Of a DNA stretch of 64,000 bases, positions 36,924 through 46,217 are shown one piece after another. The DNA is taken from assembly GCA_947489325.1 (NCBI GenBank), contig CANLDA010000005.1, forward strand, positions 109,334 to 173,333, in the 5' to 3' direction. Origin of the DNA: an uncultured Paracoccaceae bacterium (GTDB lineage: Bacteria > Pseudomonadota > Alphaproteobacteria > Rhodobacterales > Rhodobacteraceae). The position numbers and the translations under genes were made by a program. The first letter of the stretch is position 1. Each line of letters starts with the position of its first letter. Below the pieces are notes generated by a model, which made no database searches, had not been told where the DNA came from, and was given only the letters and a program-made list of their open reading frames with translations.

Positions 36924-37041
36924 GAAAATGGCCGTACCCAAAGGTACGGCCCAGTCAGACAGGGAGGAATTTGCCCAAAAACACGAGGACTGTGCAATTG
37001 GACGAAACCATGCTGGCACAGAGTCCTTAACGATGTATTTT
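36924..37041 (-). ncRNA. small-RNA candidate with CCUCCCUG linker (family copy 2)
   Basis: Minus-strand unit ending in GGCCGTACC-TTTG-GGTACGGCC and ATTTTC. Just before the terminator lies CCTCCCTGTCTGACTGG, matching the linker of the copy at 14307-14376 (shared CCTCCCTGT, then GACT, then the GGCCG stem). The 5' part can fold a different hairpin, GGACTCTGTGC with GCACAGTCC (about 36988-37027), so the seed and terminator are conserved while the 5' hairpin varies. No convincing promoter was fixed, and the 5' boundary is approximate. It lies in the 413-base gap between the ialB-like gene and the HerA-like gene. Confidence 0.5.
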
Positions 37042-37078
37042 GACATAGGACGCAGAGTCGCAAGGCAAGGGGTAAAAC

Positions 37079-38629
37079 GTGGAAAATTCGATCTTTATTG
37101 GCGGTGGTGGCCCAGATTACGGCGAAGCACAGGGCCTGACGTTGAAATATGCAAACCGCCATGGTTTGGTTGCGGGGGCCACGGGCACTGGTAAAACGGT
37201 GACTTTGCAAATTCTCGCCGAAGGGTTTTCCAATGCGGGCGTTCCTGTGTTCCTTTCCGATGTCAAAGGGGATCTGTCTGGCCTTGCGGCAAGTGGCACG
37301 GCAGATTTTAAGCTGCACGAAGCCTTTATGAAGCGGGCCGCGACCATCGGGTTTGACGATTACAGTTATGCAGCTTTCCCTGTCACGTTCTGGGATTTAT
37401 TTGGCAAGCAGGGCCATCCCGTGCGCACCACAATTTCTGAAATGGGCCCGTTGCTGGTGTCGCGCCTGTTGGAGCTGAGCGAAGCACAGGAAGGTATCTT
37501 GAACATCGCCTTTCGTCTGGCAGACGAAGAGGGGTTGCCGCTGCTTGATCTGAAAGATTTGCAAGCGCTTCTGGTCTGGGTGGGTGAACGCCGCAAAGAC
37601 CTGTCCCTGCGTTATGGCAATATTTCGGTGCAATCCATTGGCGCGATTCAACGCCGCCTGTTGGTGCTCGAGAATCAAGGAGCGGCGGAATTTTTTGGAG
37701 AACCCGCGTTAGAGCTGTCTGACATCATGCGCACGGATGATCTGGGGCGGGGACAGATCAATATTTTGGCTGCTGACACATTGATGGCCAGTCCGCGCCT
37801 ATATGCGACGTTTTTGTTGTGGCTGTTGTCTGAGCTGTTTGAAGAACTGCCAGAGGTAGGAGACCCGGACAAACCCAAGCTTGTGTTTTTCTTTGATGAG
37901 GCGCACCTGCTGTTTGACGATGCGCCCAAGGCCCTTGTGGATAAGGTGGAACAGGTTGCCCGGCTTATTCGTTCCAAAGGGGTGGGCGTCTATTTCATCA
38001 CCCAAAACCCTGCCGATGTGCCCGAGGATATTCTGGGCCAGCTTGGCAATCGCTTTCAGCACGCCTTGCGCGCCTTTACCGCCAAGGACCGCAAAAACCT
38101 GCGACTGGCGGCAGAGACCTATCGCGAGAACCCGAGGTTTGACACCGAAGATGCCATTCGAGAGGTTGGCGTAGGCGAGGCTGTGACTTCGATGTTGATG
38201 AAAAAGGGGATACCGGGTGTTGTGGAGCGTACCCTTATCCGGCCGCCATCCTCTCAGCTTGGGCCACTGACAGATGCCGTGCGGCAAGAGGTGATAAAAA
38301 CTTCGCCAGTTGCGGGAAAGTACGAAACTCGCGTGGATCGTAAATCCGCATATGAGATGCTCAAGCAGCGCTCCGAAACTGCAGCGAAAGAGGCTGAAGT
38401 CGCAGAGGCACAGGAAGAAGATGTGAGCGCAGCAGAGCGAGAATACAAAGCTGGGCGTAGATATTCCGGGGGGCGCGTCAGTCGCTCCTCCTCGCGTCGT
38501 ATTGGATCACCTCGAAAGACCCAGAGCTTTGGAGAGGCGATGACAAAAATGGTTGTCAAAGAACTGACTGGTACCACGGGACGCCGCCTTGTTCGGGGGA
38601 TTTTGGGAGGCCTGTTCAAGGGGCGTTAA
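37079..38629 (+). CDS. HerA-like ATPase (DUF853 helicase family)
   Basis: A 516-residue P-loop ATPase of the HerA/FtsK clade. Walker A is GATGTGKTV near residue 33-41, and the Walker B region [14 protein letters not shown] lies near 265. Residues 430-516 form a charged, low-complexity tail ([15 protein letters not shown], then Ser/Arg-rich). The family is widespread but its role is unclear; DNA repair or translocation is assumed. The start is GTG at 37079 after AAGGGG, giving (M)[10 protein letters not shown]. It is a single gene closed by a strong terminator. Confidence 0.88.
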   Translation: MENSIFIGGGGPDYGEAQGLTLKYANRHGLVAGATGTGKTVTLQILAEGFSNAGVPVFLSDVKGDLSGLAASGTADFKLHEAFMKRAATIGFDDYSYAAFPVTFWDLFGKQGHPVRTTISEMGPLLVSRLLELSEAQEGILNIAFRLADEEGLPLLDLKDLQALLVWVGERRKDLSLRYGNISVQSIGAIQRRLLVLENQGAAEFFGEPALELSDIMRTDDLGRGQINILAADTLMASPRLYATFLLWLLSELFEELPEVGDPDKPKLVFFFDEAHLLFDDAPKALVDKVEQVARLIRSKGVGVYFITQNPADVPEDILGQLGNRFQHALRAFTAKDRKNLRLAAETYRENPRFDTEDAIREVGVGEAVTSMLMKKGIPGVVERTLIRPPSSQLGPLTDAVRQEVIKTSPVAGKYETRVDRKSAYEMLKQRSETAAKEAEVAEAQEEDVSAAEREYKAGRRYSGGRVSRSSSRRIGSPRKTQSFGEAMTKMVVKELTGTTGRRLVRGILGGLFKGR

Positions 38630-38669
38630 TGATTACCCCGCGTAAGGGGCGAAACCAAACAGATGCGTT

Positions 38670-38697
38670 AAAAAACCCCGCCGTAGCGGGGTTTTTT
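38670..38697. terminator. bidirectional terminator between the HerA-like gene and livM
   Basis: AAAAAACCCCGC and GCGGGGTTTTTT form a perfect 12-bp stem with a CGTA loop. It serves two converging transcripts. Confidence 0.93.
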
Positions 38698-38699
38698 GT

Positions 38700-40037
38700 T
38701 TATTTCTCAGGAATAAGACCGCGCGGACTAAACCTAAGAACCAAGAGCAATATCAAGCCCATAGTCAACAGGCGCATATGTGCGGCTGAATCGATCAGAT
38801 GCGCCTTTAATGCAGACCCTTCAGCCATGCCAGATGTGATCAGATGCATCAAACCAAGGCCCAGCGGTTCCACCTGCACCCAGAAGAACCAGATGATAAA
38901 GCCGCCCAATACCGCGCCAAGGTTGTTGCCAGACCCGCCGACAATCACCATCACCCAGATCAAAAAGGTAAACCGCAGTGGTTGATAGGTGCCGGGCGTC
39001 AGCTGCCCGTCCAAGGTGGTAATCATAGCGCCGGCGATGCCGCAAACCGCCGACCCCAGTACAAAGATTTGCAGGTGGCGGCGCGTGACATCTTTGCCCA
39101 TGGCCTCTGCTGCAACCTCGTTGTCGCGAATGGCACGCATCATGCGTCCCCAAGGTGATTTCAGCGCAAGCTGCGACATCACAAAGATAATAGCCAGAAC
39201 AATTGCAAACAGGATCGAATAGTTCAATTTTACAAACAACGTAGAGGCCGTCACAGGATCAACGCCCAACCCTTCGGCACGCTGCACGAATGTCGCTGAT
39301 TGTTGCAGATCAATTTCATAAGGTACCGGGCGGGGCAGGCCGATTACGTTTTTCACGCCACGCGCCAGCCAGTCCTCATTCTTAAGGACTGCAATGATGA
39401 TCTCTGCAATGCCCAGCGTTGCAATGGCAAGGTAGTCGGACCTTAGTCCAAGGGCGGTTTTTCCGATCAGCCAGGCGGCGCCCGCTGCAAGAATGCCCCC
39501 AAGCCCCCAACCAACAATCGTGGTCCAGCCATGGGCCTTAAAGTTCTCACCACCGGGATTCAATCCGCCGATATTGCCGTTCGCCGCCGGGTTCATCGCC
39601 TCAACCGTGGCAACAGCAGGATCAAACACCGCTCGAAATAAGAAGAACCCGCCAACCAGCAAAACCAGAGTTGCAAGGTTACGCATCCGGCCCTTGTCCA
39701 TACGTTTGCGCGTAAAGATTGTCGCCAAGAGAATGCCCGCACCCAACGCCAAGGCAAACAGGATTTTCCATGCGCCAGATGCAGTCCAGACACCCTCGGC
39801 CGGGGGCATTGAGGTTAACACAACCGCCAATCCACCAAGTGCCACAAAGCCCATGATGCCGACGTTAAACAGACCGGCAAATCCCCATTGAAGGTTGACC
39901 CCCAGTGCCATGATGGCCGAAATCAATCCCATGTTCAGGATAAACAGTGCCGAGTTCCAGCTTTGCAAAACGCCTGTTCCAAGGATCAGCACAGCAACAG
40001 CAGCGAAATAAAGTGTGTTTCTGGTGGTATCGCTCAT
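38700..40037 (-). CDS. livM: branched-chain amino acid ABC transporter permease LivM
   Basis: Inner-membrane permease of the high-affinity leucine/isoleucine/valine type importer. The 445-residue protein has about ten hydrophobic segments and the EAA-like cytoplasmic block SPWGRMMRAIRDNEVAAEAMG near residue 315 (given in part). It is longer than many LivM proteins because of a hydrophilic stretch at about 135-180. It is the last gene of the liv operon; its ATG overlaps the livH stop (ATGA). Confidence 0.92.
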   Translation of the reverse strand: MSDTTRNTLYFAAVAVLILGTGVLQSWNSALFILNMGLISAIMALGVNLQWGFAGLFNVGIMGFVALGGLAVVLTSMPPAEGVWTASGAWKILFALALGAGILLATIFTRKRMDKGRMRNLATLVLLVGGFFLFRAVFDPAVATVEAMNPAANGNIGGLNPGGENFKAHGWTTIVGWGLGGILAAGAAWLIGKTALGLRSDYLAIATLGIAEIIIAVLKNEDWLARGVKNVIGLPRPVPYEIDLQQSATFVQRAEGLGVDPVTASTLFVKLNYSILFAIVLAIIFVMSQLALKSPWGRMMRAIRDNEVAAEAMGKDVTRRHLQIFVLGSAVCGIAGAMITTLDGQLTPGTYQPLRFTFLIWVMVIVGGSGNNLGAVLGGFIIWFFWVQVEPLGLGLMHLITSGMAEGSALKAHLIDSAAHMRLLTMGLILLLVLRFSPRGLIPEK

Positions 40038-41047
40038 ACTGACTTTCCTTTGAAAAGGCCCGTAGGCTTGAACAACAGAACGATCAACAAGATCACGAAA
40101 CTGACCGCGAATTTGTAATCTGTGGACATCAGTTGCACCAAGCTGTCCGGCTCAAGGTTCTCTGGCAGCAGGTACTTTAGCACCTTTTTCCAGGCATAGG
40201 TGATTGTCACCTCGGAAAACGCGATGACAAAGCCACCCGCGATAGCGCCAACAGGGTTGCCAAGACCGCCGACAATCGCGCTTGCGAAAATCGGCAACAA
40301 AAGTTGGAAATAGATGAAGGGTTTGAAAGTCTTATCCAACCCATAAAGCGTGCCTGCCACGGTGGCCAAGGCGGCCACGATCAACCATGTGTACATCACT
40401 ACGCGTTCCGGATTGATGCCCGACAACAGCGCCAGATCCTCGTTATCGGAATAGGCGCGCATGGATTTCCCGGTACGCGTGCGATTGAGAAACCAGAACA
40501 ACAGGGCCACGACGATCACTGCGGTCACAACGGTTAACCCTTGCGTTGTCTTGATTGCCAAACCTTCACGTAGGCCCGTCAACTGTTTGAATTCACGAGC
40601 AGAAATGATGAACCGTTCGCCATCGGCAAACTTTTGATCCCCAGGACCAATGATGAACCGCACCAGTCCGTTCATAATGAACATGACGCCCATGGACACG
40701 ATCACAAGGATCACCGGAGAGGCCTTTTGCACGCGATAAAACCGATACACCACGCGGTCGGTAAACAAGACCAGCGCCATACAGCCCAATATCCCAAAGG
40801 GCAGGGCAAGCAATGCCGTGGGCAGCGGCCCAAAGCTGATGCCAACGGATTGCATCCACCATGTCACCAGCACAACAACCATCGCCCCAAAGGCCATGGT
40901 GTCCCCATGGGCAAAATTGGAAAACCGCAGGATGCCGTAAATCAATGTGACCCCCAGCGCACCAAGCGCAAGCTGACTGCCATAAGCAATTGCAGGGACC
41001 AAAACAAAATTGGAAAGCGCCACGATGGCGTTTAGGAAATCCATCAT
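40034..41047 (-). CDS. livH: branched-chain amino acid ABC transporter permease LivH
   Basis: Second membrane permease of the importer, pairing with LivM. The 337 residues have about eight membrane segments; ILRFSNFAHGDTMAFGA near residue 40 and RTGKSMRAYSDNEDLALLSG near 190 are conserved LivH blocks. It overlaps livM and also the small secreted-protein gene in front of it, by four bases each, so all three are translationally coupled. Confidence 0.93.
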   Translation of the reverse strand: MMDFLNAIVALSNFVLVPAIAYGSQLALGALGVTLIYGILRFSNFAHGDTMAFGAMVVVLVTWWMQSVGISFGPLPTALLALPFGILGCMALVLFTDRVVYRFYRVQKASPVILVIVSMGVMFIMNGLVRFIIGPGDQKFADGERFIISAREFKQLTGLREGLAIKTTQGLTVVTAVIVVALLFWFLNRTRTGKSMRAYSDNEDLALLSGINPERVVMYTWLIVAALATVAGTLYGLDKTFKPFIYFQLLLPIFASAIVGGLGNPVGAIAGGFVIAFSEVTITYAWKKVLKYLLPENLEPDSLVQLMSTDYKFAVSFVILLIVLLFKPTGLFKGKSV

Positions 41048-41457
41048 GACACACCCGATTTGCAGTTCCCGAGAACCGAAGCGTTTAGCCCCATACGTTC
41101 ACCTGTTTCTGGGTTAATCTCAATTGAGACATGAGTAGAGAAGACGAAAGAGAGATCTTCGAATAGAGTCAGAGACGTGACGCCTTGCTTCGCAACAGGA
41201 TGTCCGTATGCGCGAAGTAAAGCTCCCTTACTTGGAGGTAATGCATTCAGATTAAATGTTTTATCCTCTGAGGTGAAACGTATGCTTTGCGCTTCGCGTT
41301 CCAAAGAGTGGGTAAAGTTTTTTTCGTTACATGGTGTGGTTGTTACGCACCCGTGTGTCGAAATGCATAACCAGTTTCGTTCAGTTGCTATGCCGGGCAA
41401 TGGAGAAAGGAACAGTACTGCTATGAGGCTTGTAGTAAGGGGTGCTTTCATGCTCAT
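41044..41457 (-). CDS. small predicted secreted protein inside the liv operon
   Basis: Not recognised. The 137-residue product has an N-terminal signal (MKAPLTTSLIAVLFLSPLPGIA) and a mature part with four Cys (WLCISTHGC, TPCNEK and GNCKSG), suggesting two disulfides in the periplasm. The start and stop codons each overlap a neighbour by four bases (ATGA with livF before and livH after), so it is fully embedded in the operon. Its base composition looks more A/T-rich than its neighbours. It could be an accessory to the transporter or a gene that moved in; two adjacent Met codons allow two starts. Confidence 0.75.
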   Translation of the reverse strand: MSMKAPLTTSLIAVLFLSPLPGIATERNWLCISTHGCVTTTPCNEKNFTHSLEREAQSIRFTSEDKTFNLNALPPSKGALLRAYGHPVAKQGVTSLTLFEDLSFVFSTHVSIEINPETGERMGLNASVLGNCKSGVS

Positions 41458-42167
41458 CCTCCCAAAAAGCTCTTGCGCACTTCGGGGTCTGCCAGCAGTT
41501 CTTTGCCAGTACCTGAATACGCATTTGCGCCCTGAACCAGAACATAGCCCTTATCTGCAATCTCCAGCGCCTGTTTGGCGTTTTGTTCGACCATCAGGAT
41601 CGGAAGGCCTGTGCGGCTGACCTCGATGATGCGATCAAACAGCTCGTCCATCACAATGGGGCTGACGCCGGCGGTTGGCTCGTCCAACATCAAAACCTTG
41701 GGTTGGGTCATCAGCGCGCGGCCCACGGCGACTTGTTGGCGCTGCCCGCCTGATAATTCACCCGCCGCCTGATATCGCTTGTCCCGCAGGATCGGAAACA
41801 GCTCATAAACCTGTTCCATCGTGTCGGAAATATCGTCGGTACGGATAAAGGCCCCCATCTCAAGATTTTCCTCAACCGTCATCGAGGTAAAGATATTGTT
41901 GGTTTGGGGCACGAACCCCATGCCTTTGACCACGCGATCCTGTGGTGACAGCGCGGTGATATCTTCACCATCCAGACGCACCGCGCCTTGGCGTACGTTC
42001 AACATCCCAAACACGGCCTTCATCGCTGTGGATTTGCCGGCCCCGTTGGGTCCAACAATCACAGCAATTTCGCCTCGGTTCACGGCAATCGTACAATCAT
42101 GCAGGATATCGGGCCCCTTGCCGTATCCTCCGGTCATCGTATCCCCGATTAGAAACGGTTCAGACAT
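41454..42167 (-). CDS. livF: branched-chain amino acid ABC transporter ATP-binding protein LivF
   Basis: One of the two cytoplasmic ATPases of the importer. The 237-residue protein has Walker A GPNGAGKST near residue 39, the signature LSGGQRQQVAVGRAL near 138, and Walker B VLMLDEPTAGVSP. The short form and the C-terminal AYSGTGKELLADPEVRKSFLG are typical of LivF. An intergenic repeat separates it from livG, which is unusual inside a liv operon. Confidence 0.94.
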   Translation of the reverse strand: MSEPFLIGDTMTGGYGKGPDILHDCTIAVNRGEIAVIVGPNGAGKSTAMKAVFGMLNVRQGAVRLDGEDITALSPQDRVVKGMGFVPQTNNIFTSMTVEENLEMGAFIRTDDISDTMEQVYELFPILRDKRYQAAGELSGGQRQQVAVGRALMTQPKVLMLDEPTAGVSPIVMDELFDRIIEVSRTGLPILMVEQNAKQALEIADKGYVLVQGANAYSGTGKELLADPEVRKSFLGG

Positions 42168-42180
42168 GGCCGCTCTCCTT

Positions 42181-42258
42181 GTTTCTTCTTGGCGGAAATA
42201 TCCCGGGGGTTTGGGGGCTGGCCCCCAATGAAGGATACGTTTGGGGGCTGCCCCAAAT
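42181..42258 (+). repeat. Rhodobacteraceae-type intergenic repeat, copy 3
   Basis: Begins GTTTCTTCTTGG, then GGAAATATCCCGGGGG and a GC-rich stem TTGGGGGCTGGCCCCCAA, followed by a second, related stem (TTGGGGGCTGCCCCAA). The block order matches the copies at 7855 and 22344. This copy lies between livG and livF and is read antisense to the operon. Confidence 0.65.
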
Positions 42259-42303
42259 CAAACGAAATAAGCATGCCGTAGGCATTCAATTTGGCAACAT
42301 GCA

Positions 42304-43089
42304 TCATGCGTCTGCCAATTGGTCTTTGTTTTTCAGACCAGTGCCCAAATATGCCTCGATCACCTGTTCGTTGGCTTTGATCTCGGCCAATGAGCCTTCG
42401 GCCAGCACCTTGCCCTCGGCCATACATATGACGGGGCCACAGATTTTGCCGATGAAATCCATGTCGTGTTCGATGACGACAAAGGTGTATCCGCGTTCTT
42501 TGTTCAGGCGCATGATGGTGTCGCCGATGGTCATGAGCAGGGTGCGATTCACCCCGGCGCCCACCTCGTCCAGAAAGACGATCTTGGCATCCACCATCAT
42601 GGTGCGACCCAGTTCCAGCAGTTTCTTCTGCCCACCAGATACTTGCCCGGCCTTGTGGTCGGCAAGATGTTCAATTGTCAGAAATTCCAACACCTCGTCT
42701 GCTTTGGCTCGCAGGGCGCGCTCTTCGTCGGCGATCCGTTTGCGGCCAAACCAAGTGTTCCACAACGCTTCGCCAGATTGTCCGCCGGGCACCATCATCA
42801 GGTTCTCGCGGCATGTCATGGAACTGAATTCGTGTGCGATCTGAAAGGTGCGTAGCAATCCTTTGTGAAACAGTTCATGTGGCGGCAGGCCTGTAATGTC
42901 CTCACCATCCATCACGACCTGCCCGGAGGTAGGTTTAAGAACGCCAGCTATCACATTGAATAATGTGGTTTTTCCAGCACCATTTGGACCAATAAGACCA
43001 GTAATGGATCCTTTGGATATTTCGAGAGATGCGCCATCAACAGCGCGAAATCCACCGAAATGTTTATGGACGTCCTCTACGACGATCAT
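42304..43089 (-). CDS. livG: branched-chain amino acid ABC transporter ATP-binding protein LivG
   Basis: The second ATPase of the importer. The 261-residue protein has Walker A GPNGAGKTT near residue 33, the signature VSGGQKKLLELGRTM near 155, and Walker B IVFLDEVGAGV; its C-terminal VIEAYLGTG is the BCA_ABC_TP_C tail typical of LivG. The ATG at 43089 is chosen because AAGGGGA lies upstream and MIVVEDVHKHFGG is the natural beginning; the frame is open further upstream. A partial terminator separates it from the binding-protein gene. Confidence 0.93.
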   Translation of the reverse strand: MIVVEDVHKHFGGFRAVDGASLEISKGSITGLIGPNGAGKTTLFNVIAGVLKPTSGQVVMDGEDITGLPPHELFHKGLLRTFQIAHEFSSMTCRENLMMVPGGQSGEALWNTWFGRKRIADEERALRAKADEVLEFLTIEHLADHKAGQVSGGQKKLLELGRTMMVDAKIVFLDEVGAGVNRTLLMTIGDTIMRLNKERGYTFVVIEHDMDFIGKICGPVICMAEGKVLAEGSLAEIKANEQVIEAYLGTGLKNKDQLADA

Positions 43090-43157
43090 TTCGTTATGTC
43101 CCCTTGCCGCATTTTGCGACTTTGTCTTTTGCCACATTTTTGCGGCTCATTTTATTG

Positions 43158-43189
43158 AAGCAGCCCGACACCATAGGGCCGGGCTGCTT
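43158..43189 (-). terminator. intra-operon stem-loop between livK-like gene and livG
   Basis: AAGCAGCCCG and CGGGCTGCTT form a 10-bp perfect stem with a 12-base loop, followed on the minus strand by CAATAAAATG rather than a clean T-run. It probably acts as a partial terminator or mRNA-stabilising hairpin, giving more binding protein than ATPase. Confidence 0.6.
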
Positions 43190-43212
43190 AAGTTTGGCGG
43201 CTTTAGACCGAC

Positions 43213-44397
43213 TTAGCGATATTTCACAGTGGTGATTTTGCCACCTTCAATGATGTATTGACGATAGTTGCCAGCGCTTTCGCCGCCGCCGATCAGCTCA
43301 ACGGCGGTGCCGCCAACGTAGTCAACTTCGCCACCGTCCTTAAGGATTTGCAACGCCTTGGCGAGTTCACCGGGATAGATTTTTTCGCCCGGTGCGTTCG
43401 CCACATCCATGACCTTGCCTTTATAATCAGCAGAGTCAGATGAATTTGCAGCCTGCATTGCCAGCAGGATCAGAGCTGCGGCGTCATAGGATTCTGCAAC
43501 AAAGGAAGATGTGCCATCAAATCCGTTGGCGGCGCCCATTTCATGGATGGTGCCAGCGCCGGGGCTGTCTGTGCCCGGAACCTGACCAGTAGAGCCGTCG
43601 ATTTCATCGCCAAAGTTTTCTTCCAGCAAGGCACCATACATGCCGTCAGGGAAGTGGAATGTATCAAACGCACCGGAATCAAGCGATGCTCGCACGATGC
43701 CAGACCCACCTTGATCAAGATAACCCGCCACAACCAGACGATCGCCACCAGCCGCGGCCAATGCGCCAACTTCTGCGGAGTAGTCAGCTTTGCCATCTTC
43801 ATGGGCGGCAGTGATGGTGATGGTGCCACCGGCTGCTTCGAATGCAGATTGGAAGCTGTCGGCCAGACCCTTGCCATAATCATTGTTGGTATAGGTCAGT
43901 GCGACTTCTTTGACGCCTTGTTCCATCAGAACATTTGTCATCACGGCGCCTTGACGGGCATCAGATGGAGAGGTGCGGAAGAACAGGCCGTTGTCTTCGG
44001 CATCAGACAGTGCAGGGCTTGTGGCAGAAGGGGAAATCATGACGATTCCGTTGGCCAGTGCCACGTTCGAAAGAACAGCGCCGGTGACACCGGAACAGTC
44101 GGGCCCCATAAGACCCTTGACGCCATCAGAGGTGATCAGGCGTTCCGCGGCAGCAGTCGCAGCCGCTGCATCTACACAGGTCGAATCGCCGCGCACTGGG
44201 GTTACGGTCGAGCCGCCCAAAAACAGGCCACTGTCGCTGACTTCTTTCATCGCGAGTTCTGCCGCAGCACCCATGGGCGGTGTCAGCGATTCAATTGGGC
44301 CAGTAAAGCCAAGGATCACACCGATCTTGACGTCATCAGCCTGTACTGTGCCAGCCATAAGTGCGGCAGCAGCGGTAGCCATAAGAAGCTTTTTCAT
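43213..44397 (-). CDS. branched-chain amino acid ABC transporter substrate-binding protein
   Basis: Periplasmic binding protein (LivJ/LivK type) of the importer. The 394-residue precursor has a signal peptide (MKKLLMATAAAALMAGTVQA) followed by the Peripla_BP_6 fold: VKIGVILGFTGPIESL opens the mature protein, and GPDCSGVTGAVLSNVAL near 110 and DYGKGLADSFQSAFEAAGG near 195 are typical. The ATG at 44397 follows GGGAGA and starts the signal peptide. It is the first gene of the operon and is separated from livG by a stem-loop. The specificity for Leu/Ile/Val is from context. Confidence 0.92.
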   Translation of the reverse strand: MKKLLMATAAAALMAGTVQADDVKIGVILGFTGPIESLTPPMGAAAELAMKEVSDSGLFLGGSTVTPVRGDSTCVDAAAATAAAERLITSDGVKGLMGPDCSGVTGAVLSNVALANGIVMISPSATSPALSDAEDNGLFFRTSPSDARQGAVMTNVLMEQGVKEVALTYTNNDYGKGLADSFQSAFEAAGGTITITAAHEDGKADYSAEVGALAAAGGDRLVVAGYLDQGGSGIVRASLDSGAFDTFHFPDGMYGALLEENFGDEIDGSTGQVPGTDSPGAGTIHEMGAANGFDGTSSFVAESYDAAALILLAMQAANSSDSADYKGKVMDVANAPGEKIYPGELAKALQILKDGGEVDYVGGTAVELIGGGESAGNYRQYIIEGGKITTVKYR

Positions 44398-44548
44398 AAT
44401 ATATCTCCCAGTTTTTCGTTTTCTGACCAAAGCCTATGCGCGCATCCAAAAAAAGAAAAGAGGGGTTCTGACAGTTTCGTGAAGCGCTTTCGTAAGGTAA
44501 ATTCAATCTGTGCTGATAGTCTTATGATGACTTTGGAAAGGATGTGCC

Positions 44549-45622
44549 ATGTTTCGTGTGCTGTTGGTGTTTCTGTTGATCTTTGGGGCGCAATTTGCCG
44601 CCGCGCAGGTGCGCATTGAAAAGGTGACAGATGGGTTGGATGAGCCATGGGCCATTGGGTTTTTACCTGATGGGGACTTTTTGGTAAGCGAACGTGAAGG
44701 TGTGCTTAAACACGTCCATCGGGATGGCCATGTTGTACAAGTCAGTGGCGTGCCAAAGGTACATGCCGAGGGGCAGGGTGGATTGTTGGATGTGGTTGTT
44801 GCCCGTGATTTTGCCCAAACCCGAGAGATTTTCCTGAGCTATTCTATACGTCAGGGGCGCGGATCAGGGACTGCGCTTGCAGTGGCGCGTCTGGATCGAT
44901 CTGGCAAAGGCCTGCGCAATCTGCGGGTGTTGTTTGAAATGTCACGTGGGTCAAGCGGTGGACGTCACTTCGGAAGCCGTATCGTCGAGGCCGCAGATGG
45001 GATGTTGTTTTTGACCATTGGAGAGCGCGGAGACAGGCCTGCAGCCCAAGACCTTGGACGTCACAATGGCAGCATCATTCGCATTCATCGCGATGGCAGC
45101 GTGCCTGCGGATAATCCTTTTGCGGGGCGCGCGGATGCTTTGCCTGAACTCTGGTCCTATGGCCATCGCAATCCACAAGGTATGGCGTTGGATCTAAACG
45201 GGCAACTTTGGGCGGTTGAGCACGGTGCGCGTGGCGGGGATGAGGTGAACATCATTCAAAAAGGCGCAAATTACGGCTGGCCGGTGATTGCCTATGGGCG
45301 GCATTATTCCGGGTTTCAGATTGGCGAAGGCACACATAAGGACGGGATGGCGCAACCGGCGTATTATTGGGATCCGTCAATCGCGCCCTCGGGCATGATG
45401 ATTTATTCCGGCAAGCTCTGGCCGGAATGGCGGGGGCATATGTTCGTCGGCAGTTTGAAGTTTGACTATATTTCACGTCTGGCAGGCGCGCCGCTGCGAG
45501 AGATCGAACAGATCAAAACGCCCCAAACCGGTCGCGTCCGTGATGTACGCGAGGCGCCAGATGGTAGCATTTGGTTTTTGTCGGTGAATGATGGAGCGGT
45601 ATATCGCATCATACCGCAGTGA
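44549..45622 (+). CDS. PQQ-dependent sugar dehydrogenase family protein
   Basis: Predicted periplasmic soluble aldose dehydrogenase of the glucose/sorbosone dehydrogenase (beta-propeller) family, about 357 residues. A signal peptide (MFRVLLVFLLIFGAQFAAAQ) is followed by the propeller: LDEPWAIGFLPDG near residue 30, GHRNPQGMALD near 205 and EHGARGGDEVN near 225 are the family hallmarks. The substrate and whether PQQ is made in this organism cannot be told from the window. It stands alone, divergent from the liv operon. Confidence 0.88.
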   Translation: MFRVLLVFLLIFGAQFAAAQVRIEKVTDGLDEPWAIGFLPDGDFLVSEREGVLKHVHRDGHVVQVSGVPKVHAEGQGGLLDVVVARDFAQTREIFLSYSIRQGRGSGTALAVARLDRSGKGLRNLRVLFEMSRGSSGGRHFGSRIVEAADGMLFLTIGERGDRPAAQDLGRHNGSIIRIHRDGSVPADNPFAGRADALPELWSYGHRNPQGMALDLNGQLWAVEHGARGGDEVNIIQKGANYGWPVIAYGRHYSGFQIGEGTHKDGMAQPAYYWDPSIAPSGMMIYSGKLWPEWRGHMFVGSLKFDYISRLAGAPLREIEQIKTPQTGRVRDVREAPDGSIWFLSVNDGAVYRIIPQ

Positions 45623-45623
45623 T

Positions 45624-46217
45624 TCAGGTATTCTTGGCAAACCAATCGCCGATACGTGCCTTAAGGTAGGTCCACAGGGCGGGGGCGCCTTTGGCGACTT
45701 TCCAGCCGACACGATCTTCGAGTTGCTGGCGTGAGACGTTGTATTCGCTCCAGCTGCCGCCGCCGGTTTCCAGGTTGGCGATCACAGGTTGCACGCGGTC
45801 CACGGATTTGGCGAATACGGCGTCGTCGGTTTCGGCGGCTTCGAATTCTTCCCAAAGCGCGCGGAATTCCTTTTGTTGATTGGCAGGCAGCAGGCCAAAG
45901 ATACGATCTGCTGCAGCTTGTTCAATCGCTTCCATTTCAGACAGGTCATGATTGCCGTGAATGGGTTTGTCGCCGGCATCAATTTCAACGATGTCATGCA
46001 GCAACAGCATCTTGATGACGCGGTCGATATTGATCGGGCGATGGGCATGTTCGGCCAACGTTAAGGCATAAAGCGCAATGTGCCAGCTGTGTTCGCCAGA
46101 GTTTTCTCGGCGACTGCCATCACACAGTTTGGTTGCACGTATGACGGACTTGAGCTTGTCTGCTTCGCTTAGAAAGGCCAGTTGCTGGGTCAAGCGATCG
46201 TCTGACATAGCTTTCAT
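45624..46217 (-). CDS. HD-domain hydrolase (HDDC2/YfbR-like nucleotidase)
   Basis: A 197-residue metal-dependent phosphohydrolase, likely a 5'-deoxynucleotidase. The HD signature is intact: EHSWHIALYAL near residue 42, LLLHDIVEIDAGD near 70 (the HD pair), and AKSVDRVQPVI near 138 (the final Asp). The start at 46217 overlaps the stop of the gene before it (ATGA) and has CGGAAG upstream; a second Met four codons on is possible. Third gene of a three-gene unit with the small unknown gene and the alpha/beta hydrolase. Confidence 0.85.
   Translation of the reverse strand: MKAMSDDRLTQQLAFLSEADKLKSVIRATKLCDGSRRENSGEHSWHIALYALTLAEHAHRPINIDRVIKMLLLHDIVEIDAGDKPIHGNHDLSEMEAIEQAAADRIFGLLPANQQKEFRALWEEFEAAETDDAVFAKSVDRVQPVIANLETGGGSWSEYNVSRQQLEDRVGWKVAKGAPALWTYLKARIGDWFAKNT

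Noticed and set aside
36852..37043. 63-codon plus-strand frame in the small-RNA region
   Set aside because: Covers both arms of the minus-strand terminator and has no SD or recognisable protein.
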